This document shows, one piece after another, positions 24,758 through 33,818 of a DNA stretch of 64,000 nt. The stretch covers positions 231,113-295,112 of the forward strand of contig NZ_MKFI01000006.1 of the NCBI RefSeq assembly GCF_001982635.1. Direction: 5' to 3'. The stretch is from Bradyrhizobium mercantei. Lineage in GTDB: Bacteria; Pseudomonadota; Alphaproteobacteria; Rhizobiales; Xanthobacteraceae. Within the stretch, counting starts at the first letter, position 1. Each line of letters begins with the position of its first letter. A program made the translations under genes and the position numbers. The notes below the pieces were generated by a model. The model searched no databases, was not told where the DNA came from, and was given only the letters and a program-made list of their open reading frames with translations.

Positions 24758-25741
24758 TCAGCTCATCAGCACCACACCGCCCGGCAGCGATGTGATCCGT
24801 GCGCCGAACAGTTGCTCGACCTGGGCGACGAAATTGTCGAGCTTGTCGACCTGGAAGGTGCCGTTGACGAGCCGGCGCTTCAGTTCCGCGTTGGTAATGA
24901 TGATTTTTCCGGCGCGATACCGGTTCACTTCGTCCACGACATTCGCCAGCGGCCGGTCGCGGAAGATCAACAATCCGGTCTGCCAGGCTGCGACCTGCTT
25001 GGCATCGACCGGAAGCGATGCCTGCAGTCCGGCGTGCGAATAGGTCACCTGTTCGGCCTTGCGAAGCTGCACGGAGCGGCCGTCCTGCTCGACAGTGACG
25101 ATACCGTCGAGACACGTCACGGAAACCACGCCGTCGATGCAGCGTGCGTTGAAGTCGGCCTGCAGCGCGCTGATGCGTCCGTCGCGCGCCAGCATCACGA
25201 GCGGCGTCGACGACGACCTTCGCGCGACCACGGAGGCCTCGCCCGAGATCAGTTCGACCCGGGTTTCATTCGGCGCGGACCGCAGCGCAAGGCTGGTCTG
25301 GGTGTTCAATTCGACCGAAATGTCGGGCGCCAGCATCACCTTGCGCTGCTCGCCCTTTCCGGTGCGGTAGTCGGCCGAGAGCTCCTCGATCGACGGCCAC
25401 ATCTCGAGTGGCGGACGGATCATCATATAGCCGGCCGCGGCGGCAATCGCGCCGCCGAGCACAATGCGCCGTGTCAAAGGGCGCGCCGCCCGCGACGGCA
25501 ACGCCACGACGGCGGCCGTGGCGGCCTTTTCGTCGGCGAGCTCCCTAGCGGCGGCGCTCGCGGTGCGGAGCAACCGGGCAGCTTGCCTGAACGCCTCCTC
25601 ATGGTCGGGGCTTTGCGCGCGCCAGCGCTGCAACGCGTCGACATCGGCGCGGGTCGGCGCGCCGGCCTTCAGCCGAACAACCCAGTCAAGCGCCTCATCC
25701 AGCAACGGATCGGGCCCGGATGTGCGGGTCGGCTCGGTCAC
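24758..25741 (-). CDS. FecR-type anti-sigma factor / sigma regulator
   Basis: The frame is open to 25870, but the conserved part starts near LLDEALDWVVRLKAG, so GTG at 25741 is the best guess; it gives 327 residues. Order: DUF4880 helical anti-sigma region (about 10-60, with RWRAQSPDHEEAFRQA), a single membrane helix (about 97-115, RRIVLGGAIAAAAGYMMI), and a periplasmic FecR domain with VELNTQTSLALR. A C-terminal STN-like part follows (DRPLANVVDEVNRYRAGKIII). It should hold the ECF factor encoded upstream until a periplasmic signal arrives. The upstream start remains possible. Confidence 0.85.
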   Translation of the reverse strand: MTEPTRTSGPDPLLDEALDWVVRLKAGAPTRADVDALQRWRAQSPDHEEAFRQAARLLRTASAAARELADEKAATAAVVALPSRAARPLTRRIVLGGAIAAAAGYMMIRPPLEMWPSIEELSADYRTGKGEQRKVMLAPDISVELNTQTSLALRSAPNETRVELISGEASVVARRSSSTPLVMLARDGRISALQADFNARCIDGVVSVTCLDGIVTVEQDGRSVQLRKAEQVTYSHAGLQASLPVDAKQVAAWQTGLLIFRDRPLANVVDEVNRYRAGKIIITNAELKRRLVNGTFQVDKLDNFVAQVEQLFGARITSLPGGVVLMS

Positions 25742-26210
25742 GACGGATTGCTCATCACCCTGCTCGCCAAACCTCAACCTCCCGATCGCGTCGAGCACAT
25801 AGCGAAGGTCGCTATATAGACGATTCCGAAGGCAGCAGGGCACCGCAATCGGCCGTTGCGCACAACGCAAGCAGAAACATCCGGCAATCGCGGCTTGCGC
25901 CGCGTCGCGCAGCGGAAGTCAGCGCGGCGATCGCATGCCGGGTCAATTGCGTCCGAACCTGTTTTAAAGCGGCTCAACACTTCCAGCGAACCTTTCCCGG
26001 GCACCCCAACGGTCCCTCATGAGATCGCTCTCTATTCGATAGACGACTGAAAGCCCTCTATCCCGCAGAATAGAGGTTGAAATTCCTGCAGCCCGTTCCT
26101 CCTGATTTAAGGTCAAGCGCCTGCAGCCGCTGCAAATAATCCTCCGCAACGAATTTCGAAGGCTCGCGACCGCTGACCAGCGGGCATTACGGCCACGCGG
26201 CGAAATTCGA

Positions 26211-26753
26211 TCACGAACGGGGGCGCGGACCACCGAGACGGCGGATCAAAGTATAGTCGAGGCAATCGGCACAATGGCTCAAGGCCAGCTTCAAATCGCT
26301 TTCCACCGTTCTCACGCTGACACCGAGGCGGGTCGCGACATCCTGCGGCGAGCGGCCCTCGATCGTAATACTATAAAGTACGTCACGCGGCCGCTCGGGC
26401 AATTCGGCCAGGGCCCGCTTGAATGCGTCGATATCGGAGCGCGCCTCGACGATCCTCGCCGGGCTCGGTCCGTCGTCCTTCACGTCGAGCAGTGAATCGA
26501 TTTCGGCGGCGCTGACCCGAAGATTCTGCGCCTTCTGACGGTCCCTCGCAATATTGATTGCGATGCGGAAAATATAGTCGGCGGGACTGCGGATCGGCAC
26601 CGCGTCGGTGACCCGCTCCAGCCGCAGGAATGTCTCGTGCAGGGCTTCGTAAGCGAAGTCCGACGATCCCAGACGGCGAGTCAATTTCTTGACGAGGCCG
26701 TCGTAGTTCTCTGCAAGCTGGCCCCGCAGCCGCATTCGATTGATTTCAGCCAC
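26211..26753 (-). CDS. ECF sigma factor (FecI-like)
   Basis: GTG at 26753 is preferred because GGGAGG stands nine bases upstream; the longer ATG at 26840 would add 29 unrelated residues. The 180-residue protein has sigma region 2 (YEALHETFLRLERVTDAVPIRSPADYIFRIAINIARDR), with the FecI-type IRSPxxYxFRIAxNxxxDR stretch. Region 4 (LAELPERPRDVLYSITIEGRSPQDVATRLGVSVRTVESDLKLALSHC) follows. The neighbour FecR-type gene downstream is the expected partner. The pair probably controls the STN/TonB genes upstream and perhaps the TpsB operon downstream; no promoter motif was verified. Confidence 0.93.
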   Translation of the reverse strand: MAEINRMRLRGQLAENYDGLVKKLTRRLGSSDFAYEALHETFLRLERVTDAVPIRSPADYIFRIAINIARDRQKAQNLRVSAAEIDSLLDVKDDGPSPARIVEARSDIDAFKRALAELPERPRDVLYSITIEGRSPQDVATRLGVSVRTVESDLKLALSHCADCLDYTLIRRLGGPRPRS

Positions 26754-26943
26754 GTTCCGCGGCCTCCCAGACACCAGCCCGATATCCAGATTGAATTGTT
26801 CTTGAAGCTGCCAATCTCGTAACGGCCGCGCACAACACATTTATGACGGTAACAAGTCGACACCGAACGACACGCAAGCTGGTGCAGCGGGGTCACATCC
26901 AAAAGATGGATAAACGCTCGGGGACAACGATAGCGCGCTCGGA

Positions 26944-27672
26944 TCAGGCCGGGTCGAACACCAGCGTGATCTGAATGTTGAGCCGGTCGGGCAGCGCCGA
27001 CGGGATCGACGGCAACGGCTGCGCGCGCCGGATCGCGTCGACGGCGGCCTTGTCGAGCACGGCCTCTCCGGAACTGGTCTTGACCCAGACCTCGAGCAGG
27101 GTGCCGTCGCGCTGCATGGAGAACAGCGTCTCGACCGCCCCGTGCAACCGCCCGAGCCGCGCCGCGTTCGGGTAGCGCTGGTAGCGCGCCACATGGCGAA
27201 GCAGCGCCTGCTGAAATTTCACGGCGACACTGTTGGGCGGCGCATCGGCAGGCGATGGCGTCGGACGCAGGCTCGGCACGGCCGGCTCCGCCGGCATCGG
27301 CTCCCGCGCCGGGGCCGCGGTCAGATTGTCGAGCGGCGGATCGGAACTCTCCAGCGACACCTCGGTCCGGCTGGCGAGCGTCGCGGTTTGCGGCTGCGAC
27401 ACCGGCGCAACCGGTATCGGCGCCGGCGATGGGCTCGGCAGCAAGCGAACCTGCACGATCGAGCTCTGCTCCCGGCTTGCCGGTCCGGCCGGCGGCTGCA
27501 GCTGGATCCAGTAGATTCCACCGACGAACAGCAGCGTCGCGATAGCCGGCACAAGGAGCAGACGCAGGACCTCGCCCGAGGTCCAGGCGCTGGGATCCTC
27601 GGGACGAAACAGCAGGGATATCGGACTCATGCCGCGCACCCCATCAGATCCACTGGTGTCGTTGGCACTCAT
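26944..27672 (-). CDS. Second TonB-family protein
   Basis: A 242-residue protein with a cytoplasmic N-terminus and a membrane helix at about 37-57 (LRLLLVPAIATLLFVGGIYWI). A Pro/Ala/Ser-rich spacer follows, then a TonB_C domain at about 155-240 (QALLRHVARYQRYPNAARLGRLHGAVETLFSMQRDG). It overlaps the preceding STN gene by four bases and precedes the sigma factor gene. It is clearly distinct from the TonB at 18828. Its job may be to serve signalling, while the other serves transport. No ExbB/ExbD of its own is present here. Confidence 0.9.
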   Translation of the reverse strand: MSANDTSGSDGVRGMSPISLLFRPEDPSAWTSGEVLRLLLVPAIATLLFVGGIYWIQLQPPAGPASREQSSIVQVRLLPSPSPAPIPVAPVSQPQTATLASRTEVSLESSDPPLDNLTAAPAREPMPAEPAVPSLRPTPSPADAPPNSVAVKFQQALLRHVARYQRYPNAARLGRLHGAVETLFSMQRDGTLLEVWVKTSSGEAVLDKAAVDAIRRAQPLPSIPSALPDRLNIQITLVFDPA

Positions 27673-28439
27673 TGGAACGATTTAACCCGGATCGCAATCC
27701 GCACCGGCTGCGACGCATTGGCGGGCGTCGTTCGGCTCACGGTCAGGCCTTGCAGCGCCGCGGTCACGGCGGCGTCGCGGCGTTGATCGCCGGTCGACCG
27801 CAACAGCTGGGTTCGCTGGATCGTGCGCGAGGGGTCGATCCACAGGTCGACCACGAGCTGATAGCTGCCGCCGCGCGAGCCGATATTCTTCTGCAGCGCT
27901 TTTTGAATGTCGAGTTGCAGGCTTTCGCTGTAATCGCGCAACGCGCCGGTGTCGCTGCTGTCACTGGTGGCACGCACCTGAAGCGTGCCCAGCGACAGAT
28001 CCGCGGTCGCAAGCGGGCTCGCCGGCGGACGGTCGGCACGCACGCTGCGCGAAGCCAGGGTGATGGCATCAGGACGAATATACTGGACCTTCAGGTCGGT
28101 TCCCGTCAGCAGCAGGTTCAACGCGTCCTCGGGCGTGAGGCTTCCCTCGACCGAGGTCGATTTCCGGCCAGTCGCCGAATTGCTCTCATAGAGCACCTGA
28201 ACGCCGGTTCGCTCGCCATAAGCCTGCAGCGCGCCGGCAAGCTGCTGGGCCGGGATGTTGAACTGGATCGGCGCGGATGCGGCAACGATCTCGCGCTGCT
28301 GCGCGGCGACCGCGCAGATGCTGCTGATCAGCAGCGCAGCGCAGATCCCGAACAGATGCCGCGACCTTACGGAGGCCCCCGGAACATCGACGCTGATCGC
28401 AGCGCCGCCCGCGCGTGCATATGATCCAACTGCCGTCAT
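27669..28439 (-). CDS. Stand-alone STN-domain protein with TonB_C-like C-terminus
   Basis: The start ATG at 28439, after AAGCAAGG, gives 256 residues; the frame is open to 28664 but that part is intergenic in character. A hydrophobic export segment lies at about 28-48. An STN (secretin/TonB short N-terminal) domain follows at about 60-125 (FNIPAQQLAGALQAYGERTGVQVLYESN ... LLTGTDLKVQYIRPDAITL). The C-terminal part is TonB_C-like, about 160-256 (DLWIDPSRTIQRTQLLRSTGDQRRDAAVTAAL). STN normally sits on FecA-type receptors or secretins, where it signals to FecR; here no barrel is attached. It is the first gene of the ECF/FecR cluster. Confidence 0.87.
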   Translation of the reverse strand: MTAVGSYARAGGAAISVDVPGASVRSRHLFGICAALLISSICAVAAQQREIVAASAPIQFNIPAQQLAGALQAYGERTGVQVLYESNSATGRKSTSVEGSLTPEDALNLLLTGTDLKVQYIRPDAITLASRSVRADRPPASPLATADLSLGTLQVRATSDSSDTGALRDYSESLQLDIQKALQKNIGSRGGSYQLVVDLWIDPSRTIQRTQLLRSTGDQRRDAAVTAALQGLTVSRTTPANASQPVRIAIRVKSFQ

Positions 28440-28818
28440 AACCTTGCTTCGGCCCAAAGTGACCGCGGGTGAAATTCGGCCAGCATGTCTGTGCGGGATA
28501 GCCTTCCGGCCAGCGACCCAGCGTTCTTTATATCTGGAATGTGACGGCCGTCTAACTGGCATGTCATTCGACCAGGGCGCCGGAAATTTGTGCTGTGCTT
28601 TCAGCGTGAAAAGTTCCCGACGCCCGCCGAAGCACCGCCGCGTCCAAGCTAGGCCACGCGGCACCGGCCCGAAAAACGAGCGAGCGCTCTCTCAGAAAAT
28701 TCGAGCACCCCCCTTTTCCCGACGCCGGTTCGTGGGTTACGAATTGATCAAGGGCTCAAAGCCCAGCCCGGACCAGCAACAAAATGAAATGGTCCGGGAC
28801 CACAGCCAGGGAGGCAAC
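28440..28818. promoter_or_regulatory. Divergent intergenic region, STN/sigma cluster and TetR gene
   Basis: These 379 bases lie between divergent starts. The frames that cross it are not supported by ribosome sites or domain content. The region should contain the promoter of the STN-TonB-sigma cluster, perhaps autoregulated by the ECF factor, and that of the TetR gene. No clear promoter boxes were recognised. Confidence 0.4.
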
Positions 28819-29568
28819 GTGGGTCTCGCGCGTCAGCGGCCGGGGACGAATGCGTTCGCGATGGACGTGCTTTGCGCACGCATCCTCGAACGGCATCGCG
28901 ATTCCGTTCGGGTCCAGAAACCGCATCTCGCCGTTCCGAATCTGACGCGCATCATCGGCGCCACCCTCACGCTTTCCAACAAGCACGGCTTTCACGCCAC
29001 CACGCTGCGCCAGCTTGCGGAGGCCTCCGGCCTCAGCATGGGCGGCCTCTATACTTACTTCGACAGCAAGCCGACGCTGCTGTCGATGATCCTCGGCGAG
29101 GTCGCCGAGACGGTGGCGGAGGTCCTTAACCAGCCGCCCGCCGACGTGAAGCAGGACGCGCGCAAGCATCTGCACTGGATCATCGCGACCCATGTCCGCA
29201 TGAGCGAGGCGATGCAGCCCTGGTTCGTGTTCTGCTTCATGGAAGCGAAATCGTTTCCGCCGGCGGAGCGCCAGCGCGCCATCGAGATGGAGGTGATGAC
29301 CGAGAAGATCATCGCCGGCGTCCTCAAGCAGGGCGTCGCCAGCGGCGTGTTCGCGATCGATCAGATCACGCTGACGGCCTCGCTGATCAAGCCGCTGCTG
29401 CAGGACTGGTACGTCAAACGCGCCAAGTACCGCAGACGCGGCACCTCGATCGAAACCTACATCAGCGCCGTGAGCGCGTTCGCCGACGCCGCGGTCGCGG
29501 GCAAGGCGCGGCCCGGCCGCGTCGCGGCCAGCGCCCGCACGAGATCCCGGCAGACGGCGCACCCATAG
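28819..29568 (+). CDS. TetR/AcrR-family regulator
   Basis: The GTG at 28819 is chosen because AGGGAGG (28808-28814) lies just before it; ATG at 28789 or 28861 are alternatives and the long frame from 28255 is not credible. The 249-residue protein has an N-terminal extension of about 45 residues, then the TetR helix-turn-helix. Its motif TTLRQLAEASGLSMGGLYTYFDSKPTLL is the standard signature. An all-helical ligand domain follows. It precedes the ABC transporter operon by 20 bases and is likely its regulator, possibly co-transcribed with it. Confidence 0.9.
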   Translation: MGLARQRPGTNAFAMDVLCARILERHRDSVRVQKPHLAVPNLTRIIGATLTLSNKHGFHATTLRQLAEASGLSMGGLYTYFDSKPTLLSMILGEVAETVAEVLNQPPADVKQDARKHLHWIIATHVRMSEAMQPWFVFCFMEAKSFPPAERQRAIEMEVMTEKIIAGVLKQGVASGVFAIDQITLTASLIKPLLQDWYVKRAKYRRRGTSIETYISAVSAFADAAVAGKARPGRVAASARTRSRQTAHP

Positions 29569-29588
29569 AAGGCAGGAAGGACGAGGCA

Positions 29589-30560
29589 ATGAAGCGATTG
29601 CGGTTCAATCAACAGGAGATCGTCTTCGCCGTCTTTGCCATGCTCTTCGTGGCGTTCTCGATTTTCCTGCGCGGCTTCCTGACGCCGGAGAACATGCTGA
29701 CGCTGCTGCAGAACGTGGCGGTGCTCGGCATCCTCGGACTTGCGATGGCGATCGTCGTGATCGGGCGCGGCATCGACATCTCGCTGATCGCAGCACTCGC
29801 GGTGCCTCCGGGGCTCGTGCTGCAGATGGTGCAGAACGGCCACTCGCTGCCGGCCTCGCTGCTGACGGCCGTGCTGCTCACGATCGCGTTCGGCCTGGTC
29901 AATGGCTGGCTGATCGCCTACGCCGAGGTTCCCTCGCTGTTTGCGACGCTGGCGACCGGCCTGCTGCTCGCCGGCCTCGGGCAGGCCGCACTGTTCCAGC
30001 TCGACGTCGTGCAGTGGAGCGACGGCATGAAGGGCTTCGAGCGGCTCGGACAGGGCACCATCCTCGGCATCCCGACCTCGATCGTGATGTTCGCGATCGC
30101 CTGCCTGGTGGTTGCCTTCCTGCTGCGCCAGACGCGCTGGGGCGCCTATATCTACGCGATCGGCGACAATCCCTATGCGGCCCGCGTCACCGGCATCCCC
30201 TCGCGCCCGATCATCGTGCTGCAATATGTCGTCGCGGCGCTGATCGGCTGCTTCGCGGGCCTGGTGATGGCAGCCTCCGTCAACTCGATGCCGACCCGCA
30301 TCTTCAATTCGACGCTGATCTACGACGTCATTCTGGTCGTCGTGCTCGGCGGCATCGGCCTGTCGGGCGGCCGCGGCGGGGTGCTCAACGTCGTCATCGG
30401 CACGCTGCTGATCGGCACCATGCTGAACGGCATGACCATCATGGACATCTCCTACGCCGGCCAGAATCTCGTCAAGGGTGTCGTCCTGCTGCTCGCCGTC
30501 ATCACGGATTCATTCCTGAATCCGCGCAACGAAGAAACGGCACAGCAGGGCGACATCTGA
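29589..30560 (+). CDS. ABC sugar transporter permease (RbsC-like)
   Basis: A 323-residue, roughly ten-helix membrane protein of the BPD_transp_2 family. Conserved signatures include GIDISLIAALAVPPGLVLQM (the GxDxS helix typical of RbsC/XylH), AIGDNPYAARVTGI in the coupling region, and the C-terminal LGGIGLSGGRGG segment. A purine-rich GGAAGGACGAGG sequence precedes the ATG. It is the first permease of a set with a binding protein, a second permease and an RbsA-type ATPase, which makes a heterodimeric channel likely. Confidence 0.93.
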   Translation: MKRLRFNQQEIVFAVFAMLFVAFSIFLRGFLTPENMLTLLQNVAVLGILGLAMAIVVIGRGIDISLIAALAVPPGLVLQMVQNGHSLPASLLTAVLLTIAFGLVNGWLIAYAEVPSLFATLATGLLLAGLGQAALFQLDVVQWSDGMKGFERLGQGTILGIPTSIVMFAIACLVVAFLLRQTRWGAYIYAIGDNPYAARVTGIPSRPIIVLQYVVAALIGCFAGLVMAASVNSMPTRIFNSTLIYDVILVVVLGGIGLSGGRGGVLNVVIGTLLIGTMLNGMTIMDISYAGQNLVKGVVLLLAVITDSFLNPRNEETAQQGDI

Positions 30561-30601
30561 ACCAAGCCAGAGAACGATCAATCACGACCAAGGAGGAAGC
30601 A

Positions 30602-31618
30602 ATGAAGTACGCCGTCAGGACTGCAAAGGTGATCGCCGCAGCGCTCGGGCTCGCAGCCATCGCCGCCCCGGCTCTGGCCCAGCAGGGCCTGGATGAGCCG
30701 TTTCAGAAGCCCTTCAAGGAATCGCTCGCCGGCAAGACGGTGGCCTATGTTCCAGTGGCCATGAACTTCGACCTCACCGAAGGCTGGTACGCCGGCATGA
30801 AGAAGGAGCTTGAGCCCTACGGCGTCAAGTTCGAGATCCGCGATCCCAACTGGAACACCAATGCCGGCGCGCAGGCGGTGACCTCGCTCATCTCGGAGAA
30901 GCCGGCCGTGATGGTGATCCACAATCCGGACGTGCAGACCTACGCCAAGCTGCTGCAGCGCGCCGAGAACGAAGGCATCTACGTGATCCAAATCAACATG
31001 GGATCGGCCTATCGCTCTTCGGCCTTCGTCGGCGCCAACTGGATCGAGATCGGCGAGAAGGACACCGAAGCCGTGGTCAAGGCCTGCCAGGGCAAGTCGA
31101 ACAAGATCGCCGTCGTGCAGGGAGCTCTCTCGGCCGCCGCCAGCGCCTACACGCTCAAGGGCGTCGAGAACGTGCTCGCCAAGCATCCGGAGATCAAGGT
31201 GGTGTCGAGCCAGGCCGCCGACTGGGATGCGGCGAAGGCCAAGGCGATCACTCAGACCGTGCTGAAGCAGAATCCCGATCTGTGCGGCATCGTCGGCTTC
31301 TGGGACGGCATGGACATCGGCACCGCGGCCGCGGTGAAGGAAGCCGGCCTGACCGGCAAGGTGTTCGTCGCGACCTCCGGCGGCGGCGAACGCAAGGGCG
31401 CCTGCGAGTTGGTGAAGTCCGGCGCCTTCGACCTCAATTTGAGCTACGACGTGCCGACCCAGGCCGCGCAGATGGCCGGCACGATCAAATGGCTGCTGTC
31501 GTCGGGCGCCAAGGCCGGCTCGATCAAGGGCTCGGAATACACCACGCTGATTCCGATCACCAAGGAGAACGCGGACAGCCAGACCGCGTGCTGGAATCTC
31601 AGTGACCTGAAGAAGTAA
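30602..31618 (+). CDS. Periplasmic sugar-binding protein of ABC importer
   Basis: The start at 30602 follows AAGGAGG and gives a signal peptide MKYAVRTAKVIAAALGLAAI ending ALAQQ; the longer frame from 30014 is a shadow of the permease gene. The 338-residue protein is of the Peripla_BP_4 (RbsB-like) type: VAYVPVAMNFDLTEGWYAGMKKELE in the first lobe and GIVGFWDGMDIGTAAAVKEAGL in the second. It should capture the substrate for the two permeases. The perfect hairpin at 31636-31666, right after its stop, may raise its mRNA level relative to downstream genes. Confidence 0.93.
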   Translation: MKYAVRTAKVIAAALGLAAIAAPALAQQGLDEPFQKPFKESLAGKTVAYVPVAMNFDLTEGWYAGMKKELEPYGVKFEIRDPNWNTNAGAQAVTSLISEKPAVMVIHNPDVQTYAKLLQRAENEGIYVIQINMGSAYRSSAFVGANWIEIGEKDTEAVVKACQGKSNKIAVVQGALSAAASAYTLKGVENVLAKHPEIKVVSSQAADWDAAKAKAITQTVLKQNPDLCGIVGFWDGMDIGTAAAVKEAGLTGKVFVATSGGGERKGACELVKSGAFDLNLSYDVPTQAAQMAGTIKWLLSSGAKAGSIKGSEYTTLIPITKENADSQTACWNLSDLKK

Positions 31619-31635
31619 CCCGGCCATTCCCGCTT

Positions 31636-31666
31636 GACGTCCCGGGCGCCCGACGCCCGGGACGTC
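31636..31666 (+). repeat. Intercistronic hairpin after the binding-protein gene
   Basis: GACGTCCCGGGCG at 31636-31648 pairs exactly with CGCCCGGGACGTC at 31654-31666 around a five-base loop CCCGA. No T-run follows, so it is not a full intrinsic terminator. Hairpins at this place in ABC operons are known to protect the binding-protein transcript from 3' decay or to reduce read-through. Confidence 0.75.
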
Positions 31667-31694
31667 GATCTCCCAAATCCAACGCCTTGCTGGA

Positions 31695-33818
31695 ATGCCG
31701 ATGCGCGACACCTTGACGAGCCTGCGTTACCGCTACTGGCCGGATCATCTTCTCGGCGAGATCCTGTCCAAGCGTTGGACCGAGACGGCAATTCCGGTGA
31801 TCCTGCTTTTGATCGTCGGCTTCGCGCTGAGCCGCTCCATCGATCACTTCCTGTCACCGGCGAGCCTTGCCGACACCGCACGCCAGGCCGGCGAGATCGG
31901 CTTCATCGGCCTCGGCATGGCGCTGGTGGTGATCGTCGGCGGCATCGATCTCTCGGTCGGCTCGATCTTTGCGCTGACGGATTTCTGCGCACTCTATCTG
32001 CTCGACGTGCTGAACTGGCCGGTGCCTGCGGTCGTCGTGGCCACCCTCGCCTGCGGCGCACTGCTCGGCGCCGTCAACGGCGTGCTGATCGGTTACTTGC
32101 GGCTCCGCGCCTTCATCACCACGCTGATCACGTTGATCATCTACCGCTCCGCGTTCGATCTCCTGATCCAGCGCTATTCCAATGCGATCGCGGCGGCCTT
32201 TCCCGACATCCCGTCCTGGAATTTCATCGGCGGCGGTGACGTGTTCGGCGTTCCGAGCGTGGCGCTGGTCTATATCGCGATCGCGATCTTCGGTCATATC
32301 TTCATGACCCGGCTGCGCCCGGGCTGGCACATCACCGCGATCGGTGGCTCGCGCCGCTCGGCCTATAACTCCGGCATCCCGGTTCGCCGCACCATCGCGC
32401 TCTGCTATGTCGCGAGCGGCGTGCTGACCAGCATCGCCGCGCTGTTCTTTGCCGCGCGCCTCGGCACCGTCGGCGGCGACATCGGCGTCGGCCTCGAGGT
32501 GATCGTGCTGACCGCGACCGTGCTCGGCGGCATCACGCTCGGCGGCGGCAAGGGCTCGGTCGCCAAATCTCTGGTCGGAGTGCTGATCGTGCTTCTCATC
32601 ACCAACGGCCTGACCACGCTCAATGCGCGCGGCGGCATCAACCGCATGGCGCTCGCCGGGATCCTGCTGGTCGCCGCCATGGTCGACATCCGCTGGCAGA
32701 AGAACCGCACCCGCATCATCAGCAAGGTCTATGTCGCGCCGACCTATCACGCGCTGCCGCCGCCGCCTGCCACCGAGATCGGCCAGGGCGGCCCATTCGA
32801 GCAGAACGACAAGCTGCGCGACGTCGAGCTGATCGGGCTCGGCCGCATCGAGGCGCCCGAGGACGTGATCCTCGATCGCAACAACAATCTCTATGCCGGC
32901 TCGCGCCACGGCGACATCATGCGCTTCTTCGCGCCCGATTATCAGCGGATGGAGGTGTTCGCCCATATCGGCGGCCAGCCGCTCGGCATGGCGTTCGATC
33001 GGCAGGACAATCTCTATGTCTGCATCGGCGGCATGGGCCTGTACCGGATCACGCCCGACGGCACCGTGGAGAAGGCAACCGACGAGACCAATCGCAGCAT
33101 GCATTCGGTGAACGACGACAGCCGGCTGCGGCTGGCCGACGACCTCGACATCACCGATGACGGCCTGATCTTCTTCTCGGAGGCGACCGTGCGCTACGAG
33201 ATGGACGAATGGCCGATCGACGGCCTCGAGGCACGCGGCAACGGTCGCATCATCTGCTACGACACCAAGACCGGCGCCACGCATACCGCGCTGCGCGGCC
33301 TCAAATTCCCCAACGGCATCTGCGTCGCCAGCGACGGGGTGTCGATCCTGTTCGCCGAAACCTTCGGCTGCTCGATCAAGCGGCTGTGGTTTGCAGGGCC
33401 GAAGAAGGGCCAGGTCGAGGTCGTGATGGACAATCTGCCGGGCTACCCTGATAACATCAACCTCGCTTCCGACGGCAATTACTGGCTGGCGCTGGTCGGC
33501 ATGCGCAGTCCCTCGCTCGATCTCGCCTGGAAGATGCCGGGCTTCCGCCGCCGCATGGCGAAGCGCGTCCCGGTCGACGAATGGCTGTTCCCGAACATCA
33601 ACACCGGCTGCGTCGTCAAGTTCAACGAGCAGGGCAAGATCCTCGAATCGTTCTGGGATCTGCGCGGCGAGAACCATCCGATGATCACCTCGATGCGCGA
33701 GCATCGCGGCTATCTCTATCTCGGCGGCATCATGAACAACCGGATCGGCCGCTACAAGCTGACGAACGCCGACCCGAACTTCGTGCAGTATGACAAGCGC
33801 TGGGGGAAGCTGTCGTGA
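31695..33818 (+). CDS. ABC permease fused to strictosidine-synthase/SMP-30-like propeller
   Basis: A 707-residue fusion. Residues about 25-340 are an RbsC-like permease (GIDLSVGSIFALTDF, AIGGSRRSAYNSGIPV, LGGITLGGGKGS). After a Pro-rich linker (YHALPPPPATEIGQGG) comes a six-bladed propeller domain, about 370-707. It contains LPNG-type FPNGICVASDG, ETFGCSIKRLWFAGPKKG and LPGYPDNINLASDGNYWLALVG, which are signatures of strictosidine synthase/APMAP and SMP-30 lactonase relatives. By the usual RbsC topology the enzyme part would face the cytoplasm and could act on freshly imported lactone. An in-frame ATG at 31701 is an alternative start. No frameshift or stop separates the parts. Confidence 0.92.
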   Translation: MPMRDTLTSLRYRYWPDHLLGEILSKRWTETAIPVILLLIVGFALSRSIDHFLSPASLADTARQAGEIGFIGLGMALVVIVGGIDLSVGSIFALTDFCALYLLDVLNWPVPAVVVATLACGALLGAVNGVLIGYLRLRAFITTLITLIIYRSAFDLLIQRYSNAIAAAFPDIPSWNFIGGGDVFGVPSVALVYIAIAIFGHIFMTRLRPGWHITAIGGSRRSAYNSGIPVRRTIALCYVASGVLTSIAALFFAARLGTVGGDIGVGLEVIVLTATVLGGITLGGGKGSVAKSLVGVLIVLLITNGLTTLNARGGINRMALAGILLVAAMVDIRWQKNRTRIISKVYVAPTYHALPPPPATEIGQGGPFEQNDKLRDVELIGLGRIEAPEDVILDRNNNLYAGSRHGDIMRFFAPDYQRMEVFAHIGGQPLGMAFDRQDNLYVCIGGMGLYRITPDGTVEKATDETNRSMHSVNDDSRLRLADDLDITDDGLIFFSEATVRYEMDEWPIDGLEARGNGRIICYDTKTGATHTALRGLKFPNGICVASDGVSILFAETFGCSIKRLWFAGPKKGQVEVVMDNLPGYPDNINLASDGNYWLALVGMRSPSLDLAWKMPGFRRRMAKRVPVDEWLFPNINTGCVVKFNEQGKILESFWDLRGENHPMITSMREHRGYLYLGGIMNNRIGRYKLTNADPNFVQYDKRWGKLS

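Noticed and set aside
31854..33704. 616-residue antisense frame opposite the permease fusion
   Set aside because: Composition is typical of a complement shadow (His/Asp/Arg/Ala-rich) and the sense strand is clearly the coding one.
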